A stretch of DNA of 64,000 nucleotides from Sulfurovum sp. (lineage in GTDB: Bacteria > Campylobacterota > Campylobacteria > Campylobacterales > Sulfurovaceae), in assembly GCA_030949725.1 (NCBI GenBank), contig JAUZSE010000025.1:62001-126000 (forward strand). The letters run 5' to 3'. The notes below the pieces were generated by a model, which saw nothing but the letters and a program-made list of their open reading frames with translations, searched no databases and was not told the origin of the DNA. Position 1 is the first letter of the stretch. Every line of letters starts with the position of its first letter. The translations under genes were made by a program, and so were the position numbers. Below, one piece after another: positions 8,910 to 18,389 of the stretch.

Positions 8910-9272
8910 ATGGCAGTAATTATTGGCGATACTTGTATAAACTGTGCGGCATGTATCGATGAGTGTCCAGTAGAAGCAATTGTAGATGAGGATGATAATC
9001 CAACGGGTGAGGAATACTACTATGTATATCCTGATAAATGTGTAGAGTGTGTAGATCACTTTGATTCTCCAGCATGTGCTGAAGCATGTCCAACTGAAGG
9101 TTGTATTACTTGGGATATGCCATTTACAGCTGAACACAAAGACTTCTTTAACGGTGACAACTATATTGATGAACAAGCTTATGGTATGGATGATGCTGAT
9201 GCTATCATGCCTACAAGAGAAGATATTTCTCTTGAAGACAGAGCAGCTAGAAAGAACGTAGTAGAAGACTAG
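8910..9272 (+). CDS. fdxA: Ferredoxin with two 4Fe-4S clusters
   Basis: A 120-residue soluble electron carrier. The first cluster motif CINCAACIDECP begins at residue 11. The second is unusual in spacing: CVECVDHFDSPACAEACP, with eight residues between the second and third cysteines, as in Alvin/YfhL-type bacterial ferredoxins. An acidic C-terminal extension of about 40 residues follows. The position directly upstream of ndk agrees with Campylobacter gene order. A hairpin follows the gene, so it is probably its own transcript. Confidence 0.9.
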   Translation: MAVIIGDTCINCAACIDECPVEAIVDEDDNPTGEEYYYVYPDKCVECVDHFDSPACAEACPTEGCITWDMPFTAEHKDFFNGDNYIDEQAYGMDDADAIMPTREDISLEDRAARKNVVED

Positions 9273-9285
9273 TCTTTTACTTTAT

Positions 9286-9310
9286 GATGTGTCGGACTTT
9301 CTGACACATC
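9286..9310 (+). terminator. Hairpin behind fdxA
   Basis: GATGTGTC and GACACATC form an 8-bp stem around a nine-base loop 13 bases after the fdxA stop. The following TAGTCTTACCTTTT is T-rich but interrupted. Confidence 0.6.
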
Positions 9311-9365
9311 GTAGTCTTACCTTTTCATCTTATAGAATTTAAACTCACATTAAAATATTTTTCGA

Positions 9366-9371
9366 TATAAT
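9366..9371 (+). promoter_or_regulatory. Candidate -10 box of the ndk operon
   Basis: GATATAATTCC lies about 65 bases before the ndk ATG, downstream of the fdxA hairpin. It could drive ndk through fabH. Confidence 0.5.
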
Positions 9372-9434
9372 TCCGACCGAATACTCTCCTATATATAAAA
9401 TTTGGAAGTAAATAATCGCTTTAGGAATATAATT

Positions 9435-9848
9435 ATGGAACAAACATTATCAATCATTAAACCAGATGCAGTAGCAAAAAATGTTGTAGGTCAAATATTG
9501 GCTAGATTTGAAACAGCTGGACTTAAAATTGCAGCAACCAAAAAACTTCAACTCTCCCTTGCAGATGCAGAAGCATTTTATGCAGTACACGCTGAGCGTC
9601 CTTTCTTTAAAGATCTTGTATCATTTATGATTTCTGGTCCAGTTGTTGTGACTGTACTTGAAGGTGAAAATGCAATGCAAATCAACAGAGACCTTATGGG
9701 TGCTACAAATCCTGCCGAAGCCGAAGCTGGAACAATTAGAGCAGATTTTGCAGAAAGTATTGATGCAAATGCAGTTCATGGTTCAGATTCTGTTGAAAAT
9801 GCAACAAATGAAATCAATTTCTTCTTTGCACAAAGAGAAATTAATTAG
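9435..9848 (+). CDS. ndk: Nucleoside diphosphate kinase
   Basis: Transfers the gamma phosphate between nucleoside triphosphates and diphosphates. The 137-residue product begins [13 protein letters not shown], the conserved Ndk N-terminus, and contains the active-site histidine in [19 protein letters not shown] context (NAVHGSDS near residue 115). An upstream in-frame ATG eleven codons earlier exists, but the chosen ATG has GGAA just upstream and gives the usual family length. It is followed 21 bases later by the DUF177 gene. Confidence 0.97.
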   Translation: MEQTLSIIKPDAVAKNVVGQILARFETAGLKIAATKKLQLSLADAEAFYAVHAERPFFKDLVSFMISGPVVVTVLEGENAMQINRDLMGATNPAEAEAGTIRADFAESIDANAVHGSDSVENATNEINFFFAQREIN

Positions 9849-9869
9849 TACAATTTAAGGGCAACCTTT

Positions 9870-10244
9870 ATGACAATTGTATTTGATAAGATAAATTCCA
9901 CAGCAAAGCCCATTGAACTTTCTTCAAAGGGTATTACGCTGGATGGAACTTTACAAAAAAGTGGTTATCATCAAGTAACTTTGGATGCAACACTTAATGG
10001 ATGTTTAGATTTAGATTGTGATAGGTGTGGAGACATATATACCTATGATATGCATACTAAATTAAGACTGAAGTTAAGTGATTTGGTTTCTGAAGATAAA
10101 GTTGATTTGGATATAATAGAATTTTTAGATGGCAAAATTGATCTTTTGTACATACTAGAAAGTGAAATTACATCAATCGAAAGTTCTTATCATTACTGTG
10201 ACACATGTGACAATGATGATGAAAGCTTTGAAGTTGAATATTAA
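9870..10244 (+). CDS. DUF177/YceD-family protein
   Basis: 124 residues with two cysteine pairs that could bind a metal: CDRCG near residue 52 and CDTCD near residue 111. The DUF177 (YceD) family is almost always encoded just upstream of rpmF, as here. It has been linked to 23S rRNA accumulation and 50S assembly in other bacteria. The function in this organism is inferred from position and the CxxC pattern only. The ribosome site is GGGCAACC-like. Confidence 0.8.
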   Translation: MTIVFDKINSTAKPIELSSKGITLDGTLQKSGYHQVTLDATLNGCLDLDCDRCGDIYTYDMHTKLRLKLSDLVSEDKVDLDIIEFLDGKIDLLYILESEITSIESSYHYCDTCDNDDESFEVEY

Positions 10245-10253
10245 GGATTTAAA

Positions 10254-10415
10254 ATGGCAGTACCTAAAAGACGTGTGAGTCACACAAGAGCAGCAAAAAG
10301 AAGAACACATTATAAATTGACATTACCAATGCCAGTGAAAGATGCAGATGGAACATGGAGAATGCCTCACCACATGAATATGACTACTGGTGAGTACAAA
10401 ACAACAAAAGCGTAA
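10254..10415 (+). CDS. rpmF: 50S ribosomal protein L32
   Basis: A short gene of 53 codons starting [17 protein letters not shown], the diagnostic L32 N-terminus, with [16 protein letters not shown] near the end. The zinc-binding cysteines found in some L32 proteins are absent, as in the 'C-minus' form. AAGGAT lies seven bases before the ATG. The stop is three bases from the plsX ATG, in the classic rpmF-plsX-fabH order. Confidence 0.95.
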   Translation: MAVPKRRVSHTRAAKRRTHYKLTLPMPVKDADGTWRMPHHMNMTTGEYKTTKA

Positions 10416-10418
10416 TCG

Positions 10419-11411
10419 ATGATACGAATCGCGATTGACGCAATGGGTGGGGACTTCGGTCCTGAACCTATTATCGAAGGTGTGATACAAGCACTAGATG
10501 AAAAAAAGTTTATGCCTATTCTTGTAGGTAATAAAGAAGAAATACTAGAATACCTCCCCCAATATTATATTGATAAAGTAGAGTTTGAAGAAGCTTCAGA
10601 TGTGATTGCTATGTCTGACCCCGCAACTGATGCTTTGAAACGTAAAGATTCTTCTATCTTTAAAGCAGCAGAACTTGTACGTGATGGTAAAGCTGACGCA
10701 GTACTTTCAGCAGGACATTCGGGTGCTACTATGACGGCTGCTACTTTGCGTATTGGACGGATAAAAGGGATTAAAAAACCAGCACTTGCTACACTCATGC
10801 CTAGTATTACCAAAGATAAAACTTTGGTTTTGGATGTAGGATCTGTCACCGATTGTAAACCTGAAAACCTTTTTCAATTTGGAGCAATGGGTGAAGCCTA
10901 TGCATCTAAAATTCTAAAAATTTCTAATCCTAAAGTAGGACTTTTAGCCAATGGGAGTGAAGACTCCAAAGGCAATGAACTGACCAAAGCTACTTTCCCC
11001 CTACTTAAAGCCTTAGATGGTTTTATTGGGAATGTTGAGGGTAAAGATATCTTTAATGGTAAGGTAAATGTGGTTGTTTGTGATGGTTTTACTGGTAATA
11101 TTTTACTCAAAACTGCCGAAGGTGCAGTTTCTACTATTTTTGATTTGATGAAGCAATATATTCGTAAATCACTTCCTGCTAAAGTAGGGGCGTTGATGAT
11201 GAAGAAAAAAGTCTTTGGAAACATGAAAAAGCAAGTAGATAAAGATGAATATGGTGGCGCCCCATTACTCGGTCTCAAAGGATGTACTATTATATCTCAT
11301 GGTGCAGCCACTCCCAAAGCCATAAAAAATGCAGTATTCCAAGCGATTTCTTATGTAGAGTCAGATGTAAATAGTGCTATTGAGTCACTTTTAGCCGAAA
11401 CTTCTTCATAA
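10419..11411 (+). CDS. plsX: Phosphate acyltransferase PlsX
   Basis: Converts acyl-ACP to acyl-phosphate, the first step of the PlsX-PlsY phospholipid pathway. The 330-residue length is typical. The N-terminus IRIAIDAMGGDFGPE is the family signature, followed by SAGHSGATM, the LDVGS segment, and VVCDGFTGNILLKTAEG in the C-terminal half. A terminator-like hairpin follows, so fabH may have its own promoter. Confidence 0.97.
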   Translation: MIRIAIDAMGGDFGPEPIIEGVIQALDEKKFMPILVGNKEEILEYLPQYYIDKVEFEEASDVIAMSDPATDALKRKDSSIFKAAELVRDGKADAVLSAGHSGATMTAATLRIGRIKGIKKPALATLMPSITKDKTLVLDVGSVTDCKPENLFQFGAMGEAYASKILKISNPKVGLLANGSEDSKGNELTKATFPLLKALDGFIGNVEGKDIFNGKVNVVVCDGFTGNILLKTAEGAVSTIFDLMKQYIRKSLPAKVGALMMKKKVFGNMKKQVDKDEYGGAPLLGLKGCTIISHGAATPKAIKNAVFQAISYVESDVNSAIESLLAETSS

Positions 11412-11414
11412 AAA

Positions 11415-11436
11415 GGAACAAGCGTAAGCTTGTTTC
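11415..11436 (+). terminator. Terminator hairpin between plsX and fabH
   Basis: GGAACAAGC and GCTTGTTTC pair around a GTAA loop immediately after the plsX stop, followed by TCTTTTCTCTTTTC. It may lower or end transcription before fabH. Confidence 0.65.
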
Positions 11437-11516
11437 TCTTTTCTCTTTTCTTTTTAGACATCTTCTTGATTATTATGGTAAAATTATAGCTTATACATCA
11501 TTTGCCAAGGATAATT

Positions 11517-12530
11517 ATGTCAAAAATATATGCTTCATTTCGTTCTATCGGTGCTTATGTACCTGAAAAGATTTTATCAAATGCTGACCTTGAAAAGATG
11601 GTAGATACCACAGATGAGTGGATTTTAAAACGTACAGGTATTTCAGAGCGTCATATCGCAGCAGAAAATGAAGTCACCAGTGATATGGGAGCAAAAGCCT
11701 GTGCCTTAGCTATTGAGCGTTCAGGTGTGGCAAAAGAGGATATAGATTTGGTACTTTGTGCTACGGTCACTCCAGATTATTTTAATATGCCTTCAACTGC
11801 GTGTATTATCTCTGATAAATTAGGGATTAATAATGTGCAAGCCTTTGATATTTCAGCTGCGTGTTCAGGGTTTGTGTATCTTCTTTCTATCGCTAAAGCT
11901 TTTATAGAATCAGGTATGAAAAAGAATGTCTTAATCGTAGGTGCAGAAAAATTCTCTTCTATTGTTGATTATACTGACAGAAGTACGTGTATTTTGTTTG
12001 GAGATGGAGCAGGGGCTGCGATGCTTTGTGCCACAGACAAAAAAGAAGAAGGGTTTATAGACCTACATGCTTCAGCAGATGGTGCTTATGCCGATTTCCT
12101 CGTCACTCCCGCACCTGGGACGGTCAATCCAGTGAGCCAAAGAGTGATAGATGAGGGTTTAAATTTTGTGCAAATGAAAGGCAATGAAACCTTTAAACTC
12201 GCCGTAAAAACCCTCACCAAAGATGTCAAAGAAATCTTAGCCAAAAATAAAATAAATTCAGAAGACATCCCACATTTCATCCCACATCAAGCCAATTATA
12301 GAATCATCAAAGCTGTAGGCGATGCACTTAAAATGAAGAAAGAACAAGTCGTGGTGACTGTTGGTAAATTTGGAAACACTTCAGCAGCATCTATTCCTAT
12401 GGCTATTAATGATATTTGGGAGTCTGGTAGACTTCAAAATGGTGAGTTAATGCTTTTGGATACCTTCGGTGGAGGGCTTACTTGGGCTTCTGCGTTGTTG
12501 CCTTTTGCTGGACAAGCTATGGAAAAGTAG
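11517..12530 (+). CDS. fabH: Beta-ketoacyl-ACP synthase III
   Basis: Starts fatty acid synthesis by condensing acetyl-CoA with malonyl-ACP. The catalytic triad is visible: the cysteine in SAACSGFVY (about residue 111), the histidine in [11 protein letters not shown] (about 255) and the asparagine in GNTSAASIP (about 285). I chose the ATG with AAGG upstream, giving 337 residues; a TTG five codons earlier is possible. The gene's stop lies within the ribosome-site region of the AAA ATPase gene that follows. Confidence 0.97.
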   Translation: MSKIYASFRSIGAYVPEKILSNADLEKMVDTTDEWILKRTGISERHIAAENEVTSDMGAKACALAIERSGVAKEDIDLVLCATVTPDYFNMPSTACIISDKLGINNVQAFDISAACSGFVYLLSIAKAFIESGMKKNVLIVGAEKFSSIVDYTDRSTCILFGDGAGAAMLCATDKKEEGFIDLHASADGAYADFLVTPAPGTVNPVSQRVIDEGLNFVQMKGNETFKLAVKTLTKDVKEILAKNKINSEDIPHFIPHQANYRIIKAVGDALKMKKEQVVVTVGKFGNTSAASIPMAINDIWESGRLQNGELMLLDTFGGGLTWASALLPFAGQAMEK

Positions 12531-13355
12531 GAAATAATATGAATACTCATCTCAATATAGAACATATTAAAATAGAAGAGTTATTTGGTATTTATAATTA
12601 TTCTATTCCTATGGAAAATATAGATATTTCAAAATTACTTATTCTTTATGGTGATAATGGAGCAGGAAAAACAACTATTTTAGAGATACTTTTTAATTTA
12701 TTGTCTTACGAGGATGATAAAGGTCATAAAACTAAATTATCAAATACTAAATTTAAAAAAATTACTATTAAACTTTCTAATAAAATTGAGGTCTCTGCTT
12801 ATAGAAAAAATAAAATTATAGGAGATTACTATTTAACTTTTGATGATCAAAATAATAAGAAGTTAGATGTTTTATGTCATACAATTAGAGAAAATGAAGA
12901 ATATATAATAAGAGATGGAAATAAGGGGTCTGATTTAGTTAATAATTTTTTAGAGAAATTAAAAACACTTAATTTCTCTATACATTATATTTCTGATGAT
13001 AGGAAAATAAAAAGTAATATTCGGATGATACTAGATGAAAAGAATGATGAAATAGAAATTTTAGAGAATTATTTGGATAGAGGAAGATTAAGAAATACAA
13101 CTTTCTCATTAAATGATATATTTTTAAAGAGTGCAATAGGGAGAGTAGAAAAGTGGTTTAAGTTACAAGTTTCTTTAGCTGATAATATGGGACAAACAGA
13201 GATACAAGATATTTATTTCAACCTAATTACGGGATTATTAGAAGATACACCAAAAATACTTTCTAATGATGAAACTTTCTTTAACAAAGATGAAATATTA
13301 CTTAGATTAGAGAAACTTGAAAAGAAGAATCAAGACTTTATTAAATATACACTTA

Positions 13356-14634
13356 GGACTAAAACATAAATAAAACCAAATTACTAGTACTTTTTAGGAA
13401 TAGCAACATAATTCCAAAGTGGTAAATGTATATCAAAGATAATTTTCATATTCTCTTTAAAGCCCTCTGCATATTTTCTTTTTGTATGAAATACCTTATC
13501 AAGAATAGAACTAAAAACTTTCAATCCTGTAGTCGTTTTAGTTTGTGCAATAAGGGTATTTACTAACTCTACACTTGTAAAAATGACTCCTTGTAAAGCT
13601 CTTGTGATATGAGGGAATAGGCGATGTTCTATAGGATTATACTTTGATGTATAAGGAGGATAATGAGCAATACGAATTTCAATTTGTAATTCCTCTGATA
13701 ACTTCTGTAAATCTTCTTTAAAAATATAGTGACGAGAGCTATTACTGCCCCCACCATCGCACAGTAGTAGCAGTTTATCATGTCCTTGATATTCAATATA
13801 TCCATAATTTAACCACCAATTTTTGATAGATTCACAAGCAAATTCACTGGTATCAGCACTTGTCCCTATGGTAATATAACCAATATTTAGGTTTATATCA
13901 TACAGCCCATGGTGGACAATTTTTCCCTCTGCGTAAGAAGGAAAATCATGGTCTTTAACTTTAATTATCTCTTGAGTATACAGTTTACCTTCTCGGTATA
14001 AATTTCCTAAAAACTCTTTTTTTTACATCCATACTCAAAACAGGATTCCCCTCTTTCTTATATTCTTCTTTTAGTTTTTCAATATTTTTAAATTGCTCAT
14101 CTCTATTTGCAACATCTACTTTTCCTGAAAGTGTTTTAAATGCTTGTCGCTTACGAAAATGATGTTTTTTAAGAGTTGTTTCACTATATCCACATCAACT
14201 ACAAAACCTTTCTCTGACAATCTAGTTTGTAGCTCTTTCCGTGATAAATTTGTCCACTTTATCGTCTCATCCATCGGTGAACCTGCTGTACTCTCTGCGA
14301 TAACCTCTAGGAATGCTTCGTCTAAGCCTTCTCTTGTGAGCAATATAGACTTTCTTCCTCCTCCCTCTTCTCTTTGTCTTTTATTATCTTTATCTAATTC
14401 TGTTCTTAACTCTTTTTGTCCTCTTGACACACCACTATAGTCACATTCAAAGATTTCGCATATATAGCTTATCCCTCCATGACTTAATTTGGTTGCTTCT
14501 ATTCCTGCGTAGCGTCTTCTGTCTTTCTCTGATAAACTTTTATATAGATTTAGCATTTGCTCTTCTATTTCTTTTGGGTACTTTTTCATAAATAGTATTT
14601 TAGCTTATTTTGGGTTTGTTTATCTTGTTGTCCT
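13356..14634 (-). mobile_element. ISAzo13-family insertion sequence, copy 1
   Basis: A 1,279-bp element in the AAA ATPase gene. Its ends are imperfect inverted repeats of about 25 bases (left GGACTAAAACATAAATAAAA; right end, complemented, AGGACAACAAGATAAACAAA), and a TA dinucleotide flanks both sides, so the target appears to be TA. The interrupted gene is restored precisely by excision. The transposase is on the minus strand. A near-identical copy lies at 15265 and an inverted fragment at 17867. Confidence 0.88.
13384..14589 (-). pseudogene. ISAzo13-family transposase, two frameshifts
   Basis: A DDE transposase of about 400 codons. The N-terminal frame has the family's RRRYAGIEATKLSHGGIS segment; the rest has VLSMDVKKKEFLG (first D), LLLCDGGGSNSSR (second D) and TSKYNPIEHRLF (E), then TKTTTGLKV. 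Two shifts break it, both in A-runs: A6 where A7 would keep the frame (after QLL, codons K K H H F), and A8 where A9 would keep it (VKKKEFLG). Copy 2 has A8 and A9 at the same two places. Programmed slippage, decay or sequencing error could each explain this. Confidence 0.85.
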
Positions 14635-15264
14635 TAGTGTAGATTATAATTTAGATAAATATATAGATATTGTAAAAAAAACCCCAACTATAAAGTTGAA
14701 AATGATTACTAATATTTTAAATCCTTATATTGAAAGTATAGAGACAAGATTAAACGCTATTGAAGAGACTAAAAATATCATTCATACTTTTATTATTACT
14801 TTAAATAATTTTTATACAAGTAAAAAGTTAAGTTTTTCTATTAATGATGGACTTAAAATTATTTCTATTTATAATAAAAGAGAGGTTTTGACACCTTCTA
14901 TGCTTTCTTCTGGAGAGAAACAACTTCTTTTACTTTTTTGTAATACGATTACAGCAAGGGAACAAGCAAGTATTTTTATTATTGATGAGCCTGAACTCTC
15001 TTTAAATGTCAAATGGCAAAGAAAGTTAATTGATGCTCTTTTAACTTTTTCAGAAGGTAGTAGTATTCAGTTTATTTTAGCTTCTCATTCTATTGAGTTA
15101 TTGACTAAATATACACAAAATGTAAGTAAGCTTATTCATCAAAAAGAAAATTAATGTCAGGCTTTGGTGATAAAAAAGAGATAGCTGAAATTATTGCAAA
15201 ATATGAATTAGAGCCTTCTCTTGATAAAGAAATTTATGTAGAAGGTTCTAGTGATAAATCCTTA

Positions 15265-16139
15265 GGACTAAAACATAAATAAAACCAAATTACTAGTACT
15301 TTTTAGGAATAGCAACATAATTCCAAAGTGGTAAATGTATATCAAAGATAATTTTCATATTCTCTTTAAAGCCCTCTGCATATTTTCTTTTTGTATGAAA
15401 TACCTTATCAAGAATAGAACTAAAAACTTTCAATCCTGTAGTCGTTTTAGTTTGTGCAATAAGGGTATTTACTAACTCTACACTTGTAAAAATGACTCCT
15501 TGTAAAGCTCTTGTGATATGAGGGAATAGGCGATGTTCTATAGGATTATACTTTGATGTATAAGGAGGATAATGAGCAATACGAATTTCAATTTGTAATT
15601 CCTCTGATAACTTCTGTAAATCTTCTTTAAAAATATAGTGACGAGAGCTATTACTGCCCCCACCATCGCACAGTAGTAGCAGTTTATCATGTCCTTGATA
15701 TTCAATATATCCATAATTTAACCACCAATTTTTGATAGATTCACAAGCAAATTCACTGGTATCAGCACTTGTCCCTATGGTAATATAACCAATATTTAGG
15801 TTTATATCATACAGCCCATGGGGGACAATTTTTCCCTCTGCGTAAGAAGGAAAATCATGGTCTTTAACTTTAATTATCTCTTGAGTATACAGTTTACCTT
15901 CTCGGTATAAATTTCCTAAAAACTCTTTTTTTTTACATCCATACTCAAAACAGGATTCCCCTCTTTCTTATATTCTTCTTTTAGTTTTTCAATATTTTTA
16001 AATTGCTCATCTCTATTTGCAACATCTACTTTTCCTGAAAGTGTTTTAAATGCTTGTCGCTTACGAAAATGATGTTTTTTTTAAGAGTTGTTTCACTATA
16101 TCCACATCAACTACAAAACCTTTCTCTGACAATCTAGTT
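15265..16139 (-). mobile_element. ISAzo13-family insertion sequence, copy 2, truncated
   Basis: The left 875 bases match copy 1 nearly base for base, beginning at the same terminal GGACTAAAAC next to a TA. Differences seen are one substitution (CCCATGGGGG versus CCCATGGTGG) and lengths of two homopolymers. It contains the C-terminal two thirds of the transposase, with TAG at 15293-15295. Identity to copy 1 stops at AATCTAGTT, exactly where the IS66-type element begins, and its right end is missing. Confidence 0.9.
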
Positions 16140-17866
16140 GTAACCCCCACAATAACCCCACCAACCAACCTCTAAGAAATCCTAACTATCCCATCAGCAC
16201 TTACATTCCAAGGTAACAACGCCTCAATATCCCTACCATCTCTTTGATAATAAGGAAACTCAGTCATAAGATACTTCAAGTAGTGATAGGGTTCTAATCC
16301 ATTAGCCTTAGCAGTCTCTATAATAGTGTACCAAGTAGCAATAGCCTCAGCACCTTTCACAGAAGTAGCAAATAACCAATTCTTTCTACCAAGTACCATA
16401 GGTCTTATATGGTTTTCTGCTCCATTATTATCAATATTGAGTCTTCCATCAGTAAGATAGACTTTTAGCTTAGGAAATTGATTATTGAGATACACAAATG
16501 CTTTAGCAATAGCACCACCAAGTTCTTGTGCTTTATAGAACTTTGTGTTAATCCATTCTCTTATAGTGTTGATGATAGGTTGAGATTTCTCTTTTCTGAT
16601 AATTAACTTTTTATCAGGAGGATCATCTTTTATCTCTTTTTCTATTTTATAGAGTTTCTGTATGAGTGTTATGGCTTCTTGTGCATAACTCTTACTTTGT
16701 GGGTCACTGACTCCTGATTTGACTATATCTGCAAACTTTCGTCTAGCGTGGTTCTCAGCAAGCTAGATGTGTCATATCATTTGTCTTGACCACATCATTA
16801 TATCCAGCGTATCCATCTGTTTGTAGAAAACCACTAAAGCCCTCGAGGAGTGCGGTCGCTGCCACTGCACTCCTGTTATTGGCATAGTGCATATAGACAA
16901 TTTTATATTTATCCATTCCTACACCTAGCCATATATAGGATTTTTTGTTGCTTTGCCTTTGTGTGCATTCACTACTTGAAGTGTCGTCTCATCTGCTTGT
17001 ATATATTCATTCTCTAGGAGTCTCTCTTTGAGTTTTTCTTTAAAATGTTTTAGTTTTTCAGAAGCTTTTATCATCCAATTAGAGAGTGTCGTATCATTGA
17101 ATGCAACCCCAAATCTATTTTTATAAATTTTAGCTTGTCTGTACAGTGGCAATGCATCTTCAAACTTTTGTACAGCAATAGTTGCTAAGAATGAAGCGGT
17201 TACTTGTGTCTTTGGGAGGATAAATTATGCCAATGCTGTTGTGCTTGGTTTCTCTCCACATCTACAACCATATACGAATCTAACGTTTTGTATGACTTGA
17301 AATTTTGCAGGTACTATATCGTATTGTTCTGATACAAGTTCTTTAATCTTGTGCATTGTATCACCACAGCTACATATCTTCTCATCATCACTGATATCGT
17401 GCTCTACTCTTACTCTTGGTATATCAGTAGGTGGAGAAGTTCTTCCCACCTCTCTTTCTTTTGAATGTTATTTCAATCTCTTCATCTTCTACTACTTCAA
17501 TACTCTCTTCATTGTCTTCAAAGAGAGTTGGTTGGTTAGGGTTTAGTTTTTCACTTTTGGAGGTAAAGTGTTGACGTATGAGGTAATCTATCTTTTCTTT
17601 TAGGTGATTTATTTCAATTTGTTGGGTTTGTATTCTTTTTCTTGAGTAGTAATTTGTTCTTTTTGAACACTGCTTTCTTGAGCTTGATTTATAATGATTT
17701 CTTGTAGTTTTTCTATATCAATAAGCTCTGTTTTCATAGTGCTATTATAGCTAAAACTACTACTATACTTGGTTAGTAAATGACTTTTTTATGTGATGTT
17801 TTTTGCTTATTTTAGCTGTGTGATGCTTTGCTTAATATTGGGTTGGTGGGGTTATTTAGGGGTTAC
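16140..17866 (-). mobile_element. IS66-family element (about 1.7 kb, ISBst12-like)
   Basis: Ends are inverted repeats: GTAACCCCCACAATAACCCC on the left and, complemented, GTAACCCCTAAATAACCCCA on the right, both running into CACCAACC. Only a tnpC-type transposase is encoded, and the 1,727-bp length fits the small ISBst12 branch that lacks tnpA and tnpB. IS66 elements usually make 8-bp target duplications, but the flanks here (ATCTAGTT and CTTAAAAA) do not match. One flank is therefore rearranged. Confidence 0.8.
16172..17737 (-). pseudogene. IS66-family transposase TnpC, degenerate
   Basis: Several frame fragments on the minus strand together cover a TnpC protein: an N-terminal coiled-coil start (MKTELIDIEKLQEI), a zinc-binding-like segment KICSCGDTMHKI with YGCRCGEKPS, a middle piece with MPLYRQAKIYKNRFGVAFND and YIQADETTLQV (first catalytic D), and a C-terminal piece with DNNGAENHIRPMVLGRKNWLF (catalytic E region). 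At least three frame changes and an in-frame stop separate them, so no intact protein can be made. Confidence 0.82.
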
Positions 17867-17986
17867 CTTAAAAAACATCATTTTCGTAAGCGACAAGCAT
17901 TTAAAACACTTTCAGGAAAAGTAGATGTTGCAAATAGAGATGAGCAATTTAAAAATATTGAAAAACTAAAAGAAGAATATAAGAAA
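17867..17986 (+). mobile_element. Inverted fragment of the ISAzo13 element
   Basis: These 120 bases are the reverse complement of an internal stretch of copies 1 and 2 (14056-14175 in copy 1), ending at AAGAAA before the DUF4435 gene resumes. It has A6 at the first slippery run, like copy 1. Its orientation is opposite to copy 2, so it is not simply the missing right end; inversion or recombination between copies must have happened. Confidence 0.85.
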
Positions 17987-18389
17987 TATCAACAGTGAAT
18001 ATAGAGCCTACAAAAGTATTTGATTTAGGTTTAGACGACAATAATAGAAGTAGAATTATTACAGTATGTCATTTTATTAAGTATGGGATTCTTGGTATTA
18101 TTGATAGTGATTTTGATTTTTTAAAACCTTCTCAATATAGTTATCTTCACTTACTTCAAACAGATTATAGTTCAATAGAGGGTTATTGTTTTAATGAAGA
18201 AACTTTAGAGAAAATTTTTTTAGGGTATCCATCAAAACAAGTAGAAGATTATATGCTATTTTTAAAGATATTAGGTGATATATTAGCTGAACTGTTTTTT
18301 ATTCGATTTACAAAAGAAACACTAGCAAAAGAAAAAACATATTTAGCATTTGATGATAAGAAATATCTCTTTATAAAAGGGAAAATGAT

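Larger units (their letters stand above)
12539..15154 (+). pseudogene. AAA ATPase (AriA/PARIS-like), split by an ISAzo13 element
   Basis: The N-terminal half has Walker A LYGDNGAGKTT near residue 38. The C-terminal half resumes after the insertion with the ABC signature SSGEKQLLLLF, Walker B FIIDEPELSL and the H-loop LASHSIELL. Removing the insertion (13356-14634) and one copy of its TA target gives one uninterrupted 444-codon frame across the junction (..KYT-LSV-DYN..). Its stop overlaps the ATG of the next gene as TAATG. An OLD/AriA-type ATPase followed by a DUF4435 protein is the architecture of PARIS, a defence system triggered by phage anti-restriction proteins. The gene starts eight bases after fabH with GTAGGAAAT as ribosome site. 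The PARIS assignment is an inference; other AAA plus DUF4435 systems exist. Confidence 0.8.

Noticed and set aside
8874-9176. 100-codon minus-strand frame over fdxA
   Set aside because: A complement of a clear ferredoxin gene; the cysteine- and tyrosine-rich product has no recognisable pattern.
14144-14440. Plus-strand ORF within the first ISAzo13 copy
   Set aside because: It is the complement of the transposase N-terminal part, which has clear family motifs.
15300-15900. Possible CRISPR or tandem repeat, because the same 0.8 kb appears twice
   Set aside because: The repeat is the ISAzo13 element in two copies; there are no short spaced direct repeats anywhere that I could see.
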